A stretch of 21,568 nucleotides of DNA from Pseudomonadota bacterium (GCA_023433445.1 JAEZCS010000024.1:1-21568); one strand, 5' to 3'. Shown: positions 1 to 7,331, counted from the stretch's first letter. Numbers and translations are program-made. The notes: generated by a model not told the origin, from the sequence alone.

Positions 1-234
1 GACGTAGGGGACGTGGCGCAAATGGTTGCCCCGGAAAATCAGCCATTTATCGCGCAGGACGAGGCTGGACTTTCGGCGGCGCTCGGTCAACTGGCCGCCA
101 GTGCCGATCTTCGCATCCGTCTTGGCGAGGCAAATCTGCGCCGGGCGCAGCGCGACTTCGAAGAAGCTGCGATGGTTGATGCCTATGCGGGGCTTTATGG
201 ACAGGCACTATCCAGCCCTCATATTTTGCGGTAG
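1..234 (+). CDS. Glycosyltransferase, C-terminal end only (5' truncated by the window)
   Basis: The frame is open from base 1 and ends at TAG 232-234, giving the last 77 residues of a longer protein. It begins DVGDVAQMVAPENQPFIA, which resembles the end of GT4-type (GT-B fold) glycosyltransferases, where a short Thr/Asp-Val-Gly-Asp stretch and a Val-x-Pro-x-Asn loop near the donor-sugar site precede the final helices. The rest is amphipathic helix rich in Ala, Leu, Arg and Glu, as expected for the closing helices of that fold. The ATG at 13 is internal, because the family-like residues start before it. Such enzymes transfer a sugar from an activated nucleotide donor in the cytoplasm, often for polysaccharide or glycolipid synthesis. 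Substrate and pathway cannot be told from this fragment. Confidence 0.6.
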   Translation, partial: DVGDVAQMVAPENQPFIAQDEAGLSAALGQLAASADLRIRLGEANLRRAQRDFEEAAMVDAYAGLYGQALSSPHILR

Positions 235-324
235 GGCGCGCCCGTTATTCGTCATCGGTCGCGAAAGCTGCTATAGAGCGGCGTTCAGTCGACGGATGAC
301 CCAGCAGCTGTTGCGCGGGAGATT

Positions 325-1731
325 ATGTTGTTCAAGGGTTTGAAGCCCATCATCTATGGTGGTCGTGAAGTCTGGCCGCTGGTCGAGGGCGGCAAGGGTG
401 TGGCCGTGTCCAATCATGCCAGCTCCGGCGCATGGGCAGCGGCAGGGGGCATCGGTACCGTATCCGCTGTCAATGCCGATAGCTATGACAGCATGGGCAA
501 CATCATCCCGCAAATCTATCATGGCCGCACCCGCCGCGATCGCCATGAAGAATTGGTCGCCTACGCAATCGACGGCGCGGTCGAACAGGTTAAGCGTGCC
601 TTCGAAATTGCCGGTGGCAAGGGCGCGATCAACATCAACGTACTCTGGGAAATGGGCGGCGCTCAGCGCGTGCTGCACGGCGTCCTGGAAAAGACCAAAG
701 GCATGGTCGCGGGCGTCACCTGCGGCGCAGGAATGCCTTACAAGCTAAGCGAAATCGCCGCTTCCTACGGCGTAAGCTACCTTCCCATCGTTAGCTCCGG
801 CCGCGCCTTCCGTGCGCTGTGGAAGCGCGCCTATTCGAAGGCATCGGAATGGCTGGCAGCAGTGGTTTATGAAGATCCGTGGCTGGCGGGCGGCCACAAT
901 GGCCTTTCCAACGCGGAAGATCCGCGCCAACCGCAGGACCCGTATCCCCGTGTGCGCGACCTGCGTGCGACGATGCGCGAAGGCGGTATTTCCGACGATG
1001 TGCCGATCGTCATGGCTGGCGGCGTATGGCACCTCAAGGATTGGAACGACTGGATCGACAATCCGGAACTGGGCGCCATCGCGTTCCAGTTTGGCACGCG
1101 TCCGTTGCTAACCCAGGAAAGCCCCATCCCACATGAGTGGAAGCAGCGTCTCACGCAGCTGGAACCGGGCGACGTGCTACTGCATCGTTTCTCACCCACT
1201 GGATTCTACAGCTCCGCTGTTCGCAATCCCTTCCTGCGTCAGCTGGAAGCGCGCTCGGAACGTCAGATTCCGTTCAGCACGGAACAGGCCGGCGATCACA
1301 CGCATCAACTGGACGCGGGCGTCAAGGGCAAGAATTTCTGGGTGACGCGCGGCGACTTGCTGCGTGCGCGCGAATGGGTGGGGCAGGGCTTCACGTCCGC
1401 GCTCAAGACTCCTGACAACACGCTCGTATTCGTCACCGAGGAAGAGAAGGCAGAAATCCGCAAGGATCAGACCGACTGCATGGGCTGCCTCAGCCAGTGC
1501 GCCTTTTCGAGCTGGATGGACAGTGAGACGAATTCAACGGGCCGTCTTGCCGACCCGCGAAGCTTCTGCATCCAGAAATCGCTGCAGGAGGCGGTGCATG
1601 GCGGGGATCTGGACAAGAACCTTCTTTTCGCTGGCCATGGCGCGTACAAGTTCAAGCAGGATCCCTTCTATTCCAATGGTTTCGTGCCGACGGTAAAGCA
1701 GCTTGTAGACCGGATATTGACGGGCGACTGA
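325..1731 (+). CDS. Nitronate monooxygenase-like flavoprotein with C-terminal Cys cluster
   Basis: This is a 468-residue protein of the FMN-dependent nitronate monooxygenase / 2-nitropropane dioxygenase family. Known members oxidise alkyl nitronates to carbonyl compounds and nitrite in the cytoplasm. Visible marks are a glycine-rich N-terminus (about residues 29-50), VTCGAGMPYKLSEIA in the barrel, LAGGHNGL with His191 at the position of the catalytic His of class I enzymes, and VMAGGVW / AFQFGTRPLL as likely phosphate-binding strands. The C-terminal 90 residues add Cys385-x2-Cys388-x3-Cys392 and Cys415, which could hold a metal or Fe-S cluster; this is inferred. It is about 100 residues longer than typical class I enzymes but looks like a distinct alphaproteobacterial subgroup. 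The ATG at 325 follows GGGAG at 317-321. The stop overlaps the next start (TGATG), so the two are probably co-translated. The true substrate is uncertain. Confidence 0.85.
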   Translation: MLFKGLKPIIYGGREVWPLVEGGKGVAVSNHASSGAWAAAGGIGTVSAVNADSYDSMGNIIPQIYHGRTRRDRHEELVAYAIDGAVEQVKRAFEIAGGKGAININVLWEMGGAQRVLHGVLEKTKGMVAGVTCGAGMPYKLSEIAASYGVSYLPIVSSGRAFRALWKRAYSKASEWLAAVVYEDPWLAGGHNGLSNAEDPRQPQDPYPRVRDLRATMREGGISDDVPIVMAGGVWHLKDWNDWIDNPELGAIAFQFGTRPLLTQESPIPHEWKQRLTQLEPGDVLLHRFSPTGFYSSAVRNPFLRQLEARSERQIPFSTEQAGDHTHQLDAGVKGKNFWVTRGDLLRAREWVGQGFTSALKTPDNTLVFVTEEEKAEIRKDQTDCMGCLSQCAFSSWMDSETNSTGRLADPRSFCIQKSLQEAVHGGDLDKNLLFAGHGAYKFKQDPFYSNGFVPTVKQLVDRILTGD

Positions 1732-1943
1732 TGGCGGAAATCCAGGGATTGGCGGTGCTGGAATATCACACGCCCTATTTCGACATAGTACGCCCGGGAC
1801 AGTTCGTCTTCTGCGCAGTCTCGGGCGCGCGGGTTGAGCTAGATGACCTCAAATACTGGAGCGCGGAATTTCAGGAGGCGTATCGCGGCCCGCTAGAGGC
1901 GACGCAATCCTTTCTGCGACATCGCGGCATGGCACCGGCCTGA
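1731..1943 (+). CDS. DUF2093 family protein
   Basis: This 70-residue protein matches what I know of DUF2093, a small family of Alphaproteobacteria with no assigned function. The recognisable core is FDIVRPGQFVFCAVSGARV followed by LDDLKYWSAEFQEAY. It has one Cys in the core, no signal peptide and no membrane segment, so it is probably cytosolic. Its ATG (1731-1733) shares a base with the TGA of the preceding flavoprotein, indicating translational coupling. The pairing is worth noting, but nothing here shows a shared function. Confidence 0.85.
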   Translation: MAEIQGLAVLEYHTPYFDIVRPGQFVFCAVSGARVELDDLKYWSAEFQEAYRGPLEATQSFLRHRGMAPA

Positions 1944-2325
1944 AGGCCACGCCCAGTTTTTGTTCCTTTTAGCGGCGTAGTGCGTTATCCTCTTCATGCA
2001 GGCGACAAAGATCGCCGCAATTGGAAGGATGTCGAGGATGTCGCGTTTGGATATCTATGGCGATCGTGTGTGCGTCGTCACCAGTTTCCTCATTGTGGGC
2101 TGGTTCCTGTACGACATTTTCGTCGGCTAGCTTCGCGCAAAGCCCAATTGGCGACAGCTAAAGCAAAGCTATGTTTCTATTCTCTATGAATCGGTAGACA
2201 GGTGCGGAGCTTAACGCTTCGCGGCTTTTGAAGGATGACAGCTTGCTCCGCGTCAACAACGGCTAAAGCGCACGGCCCCATGCGACCACGCAAGGTTTCG
2301 TGTTCCTCCGCACAAGGAGAAGACG
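1944..2325. other. Sparse intergenic stretch between DUF2093 gene and a 50-codon gene
   Basis: Between the DUF2093 stop and the next well-supported start I find no ordinary-length gene. The 69-codon frame at 1980-2189 (+) has low-complexity, basic, non-domain-like content and is probably chance. The only candidate is the short membrane-protein frame at 2038-2130, entered separately. Bases around 2204-2240 are rich in short GC arms but I could not make a convincing terminator with a T-tract. No tRNA cloverleaf was seen. Confidence 0.5.
2038..2130 (+). CDS. Possible single-pass small membrane protein (30 aa)
   Basis: This short frame encodes 30 residues: a polar N-terminus (MSRLDIYGDR), one hydrophobic segment VCVVTSFLIVGWFLYDIFVG, and a stop (TAG 2128-2130) straight after it. 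The helix is about 18 residues with aromatic Trp and Tyr near its end, as in many bacterial single-pass microproteins. A purine-rich GGAAGG at 2023-2028 lies 9 bases before ATG 2038. In-frame ATGs at 2029 and 1996 would give 33 or 44 residues, but the first is too close to that site and the second lacks one. I do not recognise a family. The membrane segment and ribosome site are seen; expression is inferred, and chance is a real alternative for so short a frame. Confidence 0.35.
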   Translation: MSRLDIYGDRVCVVTSFLIVGWFLYDIFVG

Positions 2326-2478
2326 ATGAAACCCCACACCGTTATTGCGCGTCGAAAACGCCAGCATGAAAGAGCCAGGGACATTTATATTCCCCACTCA
2401 TCCTGGTCCCGCCAGTCGCAAGCAGCGGCTAGCACGGCACTCGCACCTGAAGATTTCTGGGCCCGTTTAGGGCTCTGA
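2326..2478 (+). CDS. Small basic protein of unknown function (50 aa)
   Basis: An ATG at 2326 is preceded by a near-perfect ribosome site, AAGGAG at 2314-2319 with a 6-base gap. The frame runs 50 codons to TGA 2476-2478. The first 20 residues are very basic (MKPHTVIARRKRQHERARDI), then comes a Ser/Trp/Gln patch (YIPHSSWSRQSQ), an Ala-rich linker, and a terminal PEDFWARLGL. There is no signal peptide or membrane segment. The stop abuts the stop of purU on the opposite strand with no gap, a compact convergent arrangement that supports a real gene boundary. I do not recognise the family. The basic head could bind nucleic acid, but that is only suggestive. Confidence 0.55.
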   Translation: MKPHTVIARRKRQHERARDIYIPHSSWSRQSQAAASTALAPEDFWARLGL

Positions 2479-3345
2479 TCAGCGGAAAACGACGGTCTTG
2501 CTGCCGTTCAACAACACCCGGCGGTCGGCGATCCATCCGACCGCCCGGGCCAGCACCTGCGCCTCGATATCGCGGCCGATGCGGATCATGTCTTCTGCCG
2601 TTGCACGATGGTCGACGCGCTCTACCGCTTGCTCAATGATCGGCCCTTCGTCCAGATCAGCGGTCACGAAATGCGCCGTCGCGCCGATCAATTTGACGCC
2701 TCGTTCGTGGGCGCGGTGATAGGGGCGAGCACCCTTGAACCCGGGTAGGAAGCTGTGATGAATGTTGACGCAGCGCCCCTCCAACCGCTTGACCAGATCT
2801 TCTGACAGGACCTGCATGTAACGCGCGAGGATCAGATAGTCCGATCGGGTCCGTTCAAATATATCGACGATGGCTGCTTCCTGTCCGGCCTTATCGCCAT
2901 TGGCAGGCAGTTCATGATAGGGAATGCCGTGCCATTCGGTGATCCGGCGCATGTCGGGATGGTTCGACACGACGCCCATGATGTCGACGGCCAATGTTCC
3001 CGTCTGCCAGCGGTGCAACAGGTCGGCCAAGCAATGCGAGCCTTTCGAAACTGCCAGCAGCATTCGCGGCTTTTCCAGCGCTGCGCTGATCCGCCACTCC
3101 ATGCCGAATTCAGATCCTATGCCATCGAACGCCGCCTGCAACTGTTCCGTATTGGACATACGGTCATCGGTCGCTTCGAACGCGACGCGCATGAAGAAGC
3201 GTCCGGCCTCCCTGTCGGCATATTGTTGGCTGTCCGTTATGAAACCGCCGCGCTCAGCCAGGAACTGGCTGACGGCCGCAACAATGCCGACGCGGTCGGC
3301 GCAGACCAGCGTCAGCACCCAAGAGGGGAAAACCGGATTGTTCAA
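2479..3345 (-). CDS. purU: Formyltetrahydrofolate deformylase
   Basis: PurU hydrolyses 10-formyl-tetrahydrofolate to formate and tetrahydrofolate in the cytosol, balancing one-carbon pools and supplying formate for purine synthesis. The 288-residue length fits the family. Residues about 8-85 form the ACT regulatory domain (WVLTLVCADRVGIVAAVSQFL). Residues about 93-280 form the formyltransferase-like domain with the catalytic set Asn194 and His196 in VNIHHSFLPGFKGARPY and an Asp in DLDEGPI (about residue 232). The start is an unusual TTG (3343-3345), supported by GGAGG 6 bases upstream (CCTCC at 3352-3356 on the plus strand) and by the ACT strand beginning a few residues later. It stands alone on the minus strand and ends against the 50-codon gene. 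Confidence 0.95.
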   Translation of the reverse strand: MNNPVFPSWVLTLVCADRVGIVAAVSQFLAERGGFITDSQQYADREAGRFFMRVAFEATDDRMSNTEQLQAAFDGIGSEFGMEWRISAALEKPRMLLAVSKGSHCLADLLHRWQTGTLAVDIMGVVSNHPDMRRITEWHGIPYHELPANGDKAGQEAAIVDIFERTRSDYLILARYMQVLSEDLVKRLEGRCVNIHHSFLPGFKGARPYHRAHERGVKLIGATAHFVTADLDEGPIIEQAVERVDHRATAEDMIRIGRDIEAQVLARAVGWIADRRVLLNGSKTVVFR

Positions 3346-3485
3346 AAGTGGCCTCCGCGAATAATCGGGAAAGCCGTTGCCTTATGCCGCCCCCGTGAGC
3401 AAGCGGTTAAAGCTGGTCGATGAATACAACCGACAGGATCGTGAAAGCCGCTCGGGCTCCCAAAATTGAGTGCTGAAACTTGCGC

Positions 3486-4523
3486 CTACATCTTCCTGGG
3501 CATGCAATCTGCGCCGGCAGCCTTTATCGCACCGCATAGCTTTGAAGCTTCGGCACTGCTCGCAAAGGGGCCGGCCTGCAACCTCGTCATTGCGCCGCCC
3601 TTCACCAGGTAATGCTGATAGGCTGACAGGCCGGCCACCTTTACGCGCAGGCTGTTCCAAAGCGCCTTGGCCCTTCCTTCCTCGCTGAAGGCCCCCAATT
3701 GCACCCTCCATGGTCCGCTGGCTGCGATCTTGGCTTCAGGCTTGCTGCTGTCTTTCACCTTCTCGGCCACAGGCTTCAACGTCGGTGCCGCTGCAGCGAG
3801 CTTGGGCGGTTCATTCTTCGGTTTGGATAACGGCTTGGCAGGTGAAGGCGTCTTCATATCCTGAACAGTCGGCAAAGCAGCACTTGCAGGAGAGGGCGAT
3901 TCTTCACGCAGAACGGGCGTGCTGGACAGGCGGCCATTGGCTTCGGACAGCGCCGCCACTTCCTTTTGCCCCATGTCCCGCGCCATGGCGAGGCCCTGCT
4001 GCCGCTGCTCGGCAGGGACATATTTGTCCATCTGTTTCAGGCTGGCCGTTGCCTGCGCCAACCCTGCGGCCGATGCCCGGCTCATCAGAGCATAGGCGCG
4101 GGGCCAGTCCTTGGCAGCAATGTCGCCGTTGAAAAGCGCCGTTCCCACAATATATTGCGCACGCGGTTCGCCCCGCATCGCTGATCGCTCAAGATAGGGC
4201 AGGGCGTTTGCCCGCTCTCCCTGCTGGAACATCAAAAGCCCCAGATTGTCCTCGGCCCGCACGTGCCCCTGCGCCGCGGCTTTGCGATACCAATCAAGGG
4301 CCGCTGCCATATCGGCTTTGACGCCCCGGCCCAACTTGTTTGCCTGACCCAGGTTGAACTGCGCATCGGGATCGCCTGCCTGCGCGAGCGGCCGCCAAAG
4401 GCTCACGGCCTTGTCATAGTCGCCTTGCTGCCAGGCATCGACGCCCGCCTTTACATCGGCGTGGGCAGGCGGCGCGATGCTCAGCATGGTTGCTGCGGCC
4501 AAGATGCCCCAAATGTGCTTCAT
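3486..4523 (-). CDS. Exported Sel1-repeat and SPOR-domain protein
   Basis: The 345-residue protein has a signal peptide (MKHIWGILAAATMLSIAPPAHA, cut before Asp), then Sel1/TPR-like repeats over about residues 25-165 (for example AQFNLGQANKLGRGV and ALDWYRKAAAQGHVRAEDNL). A Pro/Lys/Ala-rich linker follows, then a C-terminal SPOR domain from about residue 270 (GPWRVQLGAFSEEGRAKALW). SPOR domains bind denuded septal peptidoglycan, so the protein should sit in the periplasm, probably at the division site. I place the start at ATG 4523, with AGGAG 9 bases upstream (CTCCT 4533-4537); ATGs at 4529 and 4553 would add 2 or 10 residues and fit the ribosome site less well. It is transcribed away from the ParA operon, whose third gene has a similar repeat-plus-SPOR design. 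Confidence 0.85.
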   Translation of the reverse strand: MKHIWGILAAATMLSIAPPAHADVKAGVDAWQQGDYDKAVSLWRPLAQAGDPDAQFNLGQANKLGRGVKADMAAALDWYRKAAAQGHVRAEDNLGLLMFQQGERANALPYLERSAMRGEPRAQYIVGTALFNGDIAAKDWPRAYALMSRASAAGLAQATASLKQMDKYVPAEQRQQGLAMARDMGQKEVAALSEANGRLSSTPVLREESPSPASAALPTVQDMKTPSPAKPLSKPKNEPPKLAAAAPTLKPVAEKVKDSSKPEAKIAASGPWRVQLGAFSEEGRAKALWNSLRVKVAGLSAYQHYLVKGGAMTRLQAGPFASSAEASKLCGAIKAAGADCMPRKM

Positions 4524-4575
4524 GTCCATATGCTCCTGAAACAACAGCGTCACCGCAGCCTATGCTTGAACAAGG

Positions 4576-4590
4576 TTAATGCACACTTAG
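4576..4590 (+). promoter_or_regulatory. CtrA-like box 1 (TTAA-N7-TTAG)
   Basis: TTAATGCACACTTAG fits the alphaproteobacterial CtrA consensus TTAA-N7-TTAA with one mismatch. It lies 53 bp upstream of the ATG of the Sel1/SPOR gene, in the spacer between divergent genes. The match is seen; regulation by CtrA is inferred. Confidence 0.4.
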
Positions 4591-4654
4591 CATTGAGGAA
4601 GCGACTCTTGATAGTGGGCTTCATCTTCCGTCGACATCGAAGGATGCGGTCATG

Positions 4655-4669
4655 TTAACCAAATCTTAG
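4655..4669 (+). promoter_or_regulatory. CtrA-like box 2 (TTAA-N7-TTAG)
   Basis: TTAACCAAATCTTAG fits TTAA-N7-TTAA with one mismatch, and its first half TTAACCA is close to the full CtrA half-site. It lies 52 bp upstream of the GTG start of the ParA-type gene. Together with box 1 it gives each divergent gene one box at the same distance. Confidence 0.45.
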
Positions 4670-4720
4670 GCGCGGCCATGGCAGTCCAATGCGTAATTGG
4701 ATTTTCTGGGGGAAACGCGC

Positions 4721-5443
4721 GTGCGCATACTCGCATTGGCATCGCAAAAGGGCGGATCTGGAAAGACCACCTTGTCTGGTCATCTGGCCGTGCAGGCACA
4801 GAGGGCTGGCGCTGGTCCGGTGGTTCTTATCGACATCGATCCCCAGGGCTCGCTGGCAGATTGGTGGAATGAGCGTGAGGCGGAATTCCCCGCATTTGCT
4901 CAAACGACGGTCGCCCGTCTCGCAGCGGATCTTGAGATACTGCGGCAACAGGGCTTCAAGCTTGCCGTCATCGACACGCCTCCGGCCATCACCATCGCGA
5001 TCCAGAGCGTCATTTCCGTTGCCGAACTGATCGTGGTGCCGACCCGCCCAAGCCCTCACGACCTCCGCGCTGTAGGGGCCACGGTCGACCTGTGTGATCG
5101 GGCAGGCAAGCCGCTCATCTTCGTCGTGAACGCCGCCACGCCCAAGGCGCGCATCACGTCGGAAGCCGCCGTTGCGCTTTCCCAGCATGGCACTGTCGCG
5201 CCCGTGACCCTGCACCATCGTACGGACTTTGCCGCATCGATGATCGATGGCCGCACGGTCATGGAGGTAGATCCCAACGGCCGCTCGGCAAACGAGGTTA
5301 CGCAATTGTGGAGCTATGTCTCCGACCGCCTAGAAAAGAATTTCCGCCGGACAGTCTTCTCGGTCCCCAATGGGACGGCAGGCACCAGCGGCGCGGTTCG
5401 CCCTGCGACGGGTGGCTTCGGCCGCCGCGTCGTCGGCCAGTAA
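4721..5443 (+). CDS. ParA/MinD-type ATPase
   Basis: This 240-residue protein is a ParA/MinD-family ATPase of the kind that dimerises with ATP on DNA or membrane and positions chromosomes, plasmids or protein clusters. It starts with a strand and a deviant Walker A (ALASQKGGSGKTT, signature Lys10 and Lys15). The Walker A' region DIDPQGSLADWW is at about 38-49, and Walker B-like LAVIDTPPA is near residue 86. I choose the GTG at 4721 because GGGGGA at 4708-4713 lies 7 bases upstream and the beta strand begins right there; a TTG at 4697 would add 8 residues. The C-terminal 30 residues are Gly/Thr-rich and probably disordered. It has no N-terminal DNA-binding domain, so it is like small ParA (type Ib), MipZ or PpfA proteins. 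It is first in a three-gene operon; the next start lies 13 bases after its stop. Confidence 0.9.
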   Translation: MRILALASQKGGSGKTTLSGHLAVQAQRAGAGPVVLIDIDPQGSLADWWNEREAEFPAFAQTTVARLAADLEILRQQGFKLAVIDTPPAITIAIQSVISVAELIVVPTRPSPHDLRAVGATVDLCDRAGKPLIFVVNAATPKARITSEAAVALSQHGTVAPVTLHHRTDFAASMIDGRTVMEVDPNGRSANEVTQLWSYVSDRLEKNFRRTVFSVPNGTAGTSGAVRPATGGFGRRVVGQ

Positions 5444-5456
5444 GGGAGGGATGACA

Positions 5457-5975
5457 ATGGCCGAACCAAAGCCTCTCGCTTCGCTGACCTCTGGACTGCT
5501 CGCCCGCAAGGGCGCTGCTCAACCTGCCATGCGCCGCCCCGTCATGGGCTTTGGCCAGCAGGCGACAGCGGCCCTGATGCAGGACGATCTTGGCTGGAAT
5601 GACATGGGTTTCGATGTGACCGAGCCCGAGCCTGTTCCTGCCGAGCCTCGCGCCGTGGTCGGCCTGACTCCGATGACGCAGCCGCCGGTTGCCGCGCCTG
5701 TGCCGACCGTGATGGTCGAGCGGGAAGAACTGGCAGAGCGCATGGAAGCAGCGGTCAAGACAATCGCCCCTGTCAAGCGCGCAGCCTCGAAGGGCCGCAA
5801 AGCCGCCTTTACGCTGCGCTTGGACTCGGATCGTCATCTGAAGCTTCGCCTTGCAAGCGCGGTCGTGGGCCGTTCCGCTCAGCAGATGGTGACCGAAGCT
5901 CTGGATAATTTCCTCGCCGGCTTGCCGGAAATCGAAAAGCTCGCGCAGCAACTGCCGCGCGACGAAGCGAAGTAA
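5457..5975 (+). CDS. Ribbon-helix-helix-like partner of the ParA-type ATPase
   Basis: The protein has 172 residues. Residues 1-95 are Ala/Pro-rich and look disordered, with PVMGFGQQATAALMQDDLGW as a possible short recognition motif. Residues about 96-112 form a charged helix, and residues 117-160 look like a ribbon-helix-helix fold: strand AFTLRLDSDRHL, then helices LKLRLASAVVGRS and AQQMVTEALDNFL. Small ParA systems often pair the ATPase with an RHH centromere-binding protein whose flexible tail stimulates the ATPase, which suits this layout. The start is ATG 5457, with GGAGG (5445-5449) 7 bases upstream; ATG 5451 touches the ribosome site. Spacers of 13 and 10 bases to its neighbours show an operon. 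The DNA target, if any, is unknown, and the RHH call rests on pattern, not alignment. Confidence 0.65.
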   Translation: MAEPKPLASLTSGLLARKGAAQPAMRRPVMGFGQQATAALMQDDLGWNDMGFDVTEPEPVPAEPRAVVGLTPMTQPPVAAPVPTVMVEREELAERMEAAVKTIAPVKRAASKGRKAAFTLRLDSDRHLKLRLASAVVGRSAQQMVTEALDNFLAGLPEIEKLAQQLPRDEAK

Positions 5976-5985
5976 AGGACCAGCC

Positions 5986-7275
5986 ATGAAGCGCAGCGCT
6001 ATTTATAAAGCGGCACTTTCGTCGCTGATCGTTGGGACCACAATGGTCGGCTGCACGGGGGCGGCGTTTCGCCCCTCTGCCATGGCCGCGCCCAAGCAGG
6101 ATTCGGCTCGCGCCACCGCCGCCATCGAAAAGGCCCTCACCGGCCGGGATGGGCCCCGCGCAGTTGCAGCGGCTGAGTTGGCGGTCGAGGCTGCACCCCA
6201 GGATGGGAACTACCGGCAATTGCTTGGCCGAGCCTATATCGCGAGCGGTCGCTTCGTTTCAGCGGAAGCTGCTCTGAGCGACGCCATGACGCTTGGCAAC
6301 CGGGACCCGCGCACGATCATCAGCCTGGCGCTGGTGAAAGTGGCGCTAGGCAAGAATGACGCGGCTCGCGAACTGCTTGCGACGAATGCGGACATTGTTC
6401 CTGCCAGCGACTATGGCCTCGCCATGGCGATGGCAGGCGACCCGGCAGAGGGCGTCCGCATACTGTCTGAAGCCATTCATGATCCGTCGGCTACCGGGCG
6501 GACACGCCAGAACCTGGCCTACGCCTACGCTCTGGCGGGGCGCTGGAAAGATGCGCGCGTCATGGCGGGGCTGGATCTTGATCCGCTGGCCGCCAATCAG
6601 CGCATCGCACAATGGGCGCAGACAGCTGCTCCTGATTTTGCGCAGCAGCGTATTGCTGTTTTGATGGGTGTCACCTTTGACGGCAGTGACGCCGGCCAGC
6701 CGGTCGCTCTGGCTCTCGCACCCGAGGTCGTTCCGGTTCAAATGGCTAAGGCAGTTTCGCCAGAAACGCCTGCCGCCCCGGTTGCTGAACAGATCGCATC
6801 GACTGACGTTGCGCAGGTAAAGGTCGTCCAACCGACTGCTGATTTCACCCCTTATGTCGCCCCCGCAGCGCCTCGGGCCAAGGTTAAGAGCGCGTCGGCC
6901 AGCCTTTCGACACCCATTCGCACGCCGCTGGCGGCTCGCCAGCCGATCCGTTTTGACGGAAAAGGCAACAGCGCATGGGTCGTTCAACTTGGCGCTTATG
7001 CCAACACCGCTATCGCCAAGGAAAAATGGTATGAGATGGCGAGCCGCAACAGCGCGATTTCAGCTTTGCCGGTGCTGACCAGCCAGATCACCGTAAATGG
7101 CGTCAGCTATGCTCGCCTCGCTGTCAGCGGCTTTGACGATCGCGTTGAGGCAGACGCGCTATGCCGCGCCATCCGCGCTCGCCGTGGTCAATGCTTCGTG
7201 CGGGAAAAGGCGCCCGGCGCAGCCCCACAGCGTTGGGCGCTCGCATCCAAGCCACGCCAGTTCGCGTCGCGCTGA
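5986..7275 (+). CDS. TPR-repeat lipoprotein with C-terminal SPOR domain
   Basis: This 429-residue protein begins MKRSAIYKAALSSLIVGTTM followed by VGC. Cys23 in this lipobox-like site would be lipidated, anchoring the protein to an envelope membrane. Residues about 42-215 carry TPR-like helical pairs (AAAELAVEAAPQDGNYRQLL, GRAYIASGRFVSAEAALSDA, NLAYAYALAGRWKDARVMAG). A long Pro/Ala/Val linker follows (about 230-320), then a SPOR domain from about 329 to 405 (SAWVVQLGAYANTAIAKEKW ... QCFVR). SPOR domains bind septal glycan strands lacking stem peptides. AAAGGA lies 8 bases before ATG 5986. It is the last gene of the ParA operon, followed by an intrinsic terminator. Its architecture resembles the divergent Sel1/SPOR protein, so this locus makes two envelope SPOR proteins beside one cytosolic ATPase. 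Confidence 0.85.
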   Translation: MKRSAIYKAALSSLIVGTTMVGCTGAAFRPSAMAAPKQDSARATAAIEKALTGRDGPRAVAAAELAVEAAPQDGNYRQLLGRAYIASGRFVSAEAALSDAMTLGNRDPRTIISLALVKVALGKNDAARELLATNADIVPASDYGLAMAMAGDPAEGVRILSEAIHDPSATGRTRQNLAYAYALAGRWKDARVMAGLDLDPLAANQRIAQWAQTAAPDFAQQRIAVLMGVTFDGSDAGQPVALALAPEVVPVQMAKAVSPETPAAPVAEQIASTDVAQVKVVQPTADFTPYVAPAAPRAKVKSASASLSTPIRTPLAARQPIRFDGKGNSAWVVQLGAYANTAIAKEKWYEMASRNSAISALPVLTSQITVNGVSYARLAVSGFDDRVEADALCRAIRARRGQCFVREKAPGAAPQRWALASKPRQFASR

Positions 7276-7300
7276 AAAAACCACATTCTTTGATCTGATG

Positions 7301-7331
7301 ACCTCGCCTTCCTTGTGGAGGCGAGGTTTTT
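7301..7331 (+). terminator. Intrinsic terminator of the ParA operon
   Basis: ACCTCGCC (7301-7308) pairs perfectly with GGCGAGGT (7320-7327), with an 11-base loop, followed by a TTTTT run (7327-7331). It lies 26 bases after the SPOR lipoprotein stop and acts on the plus strand only. Confidence 0.85.

Noticed and set aside
4655..5305. 216-codon minus-strand frame over the ParA-type gene
   Set aside because: Opposite a clear Walker-motif protein; composition is shadow-like.
3486..7275. ParA operon as a plasmid or phage partition locus
   Set aside because: No ParB, parS iterons, replication protein or mobile genes; neighbours are housekeeping chromosomal genes.
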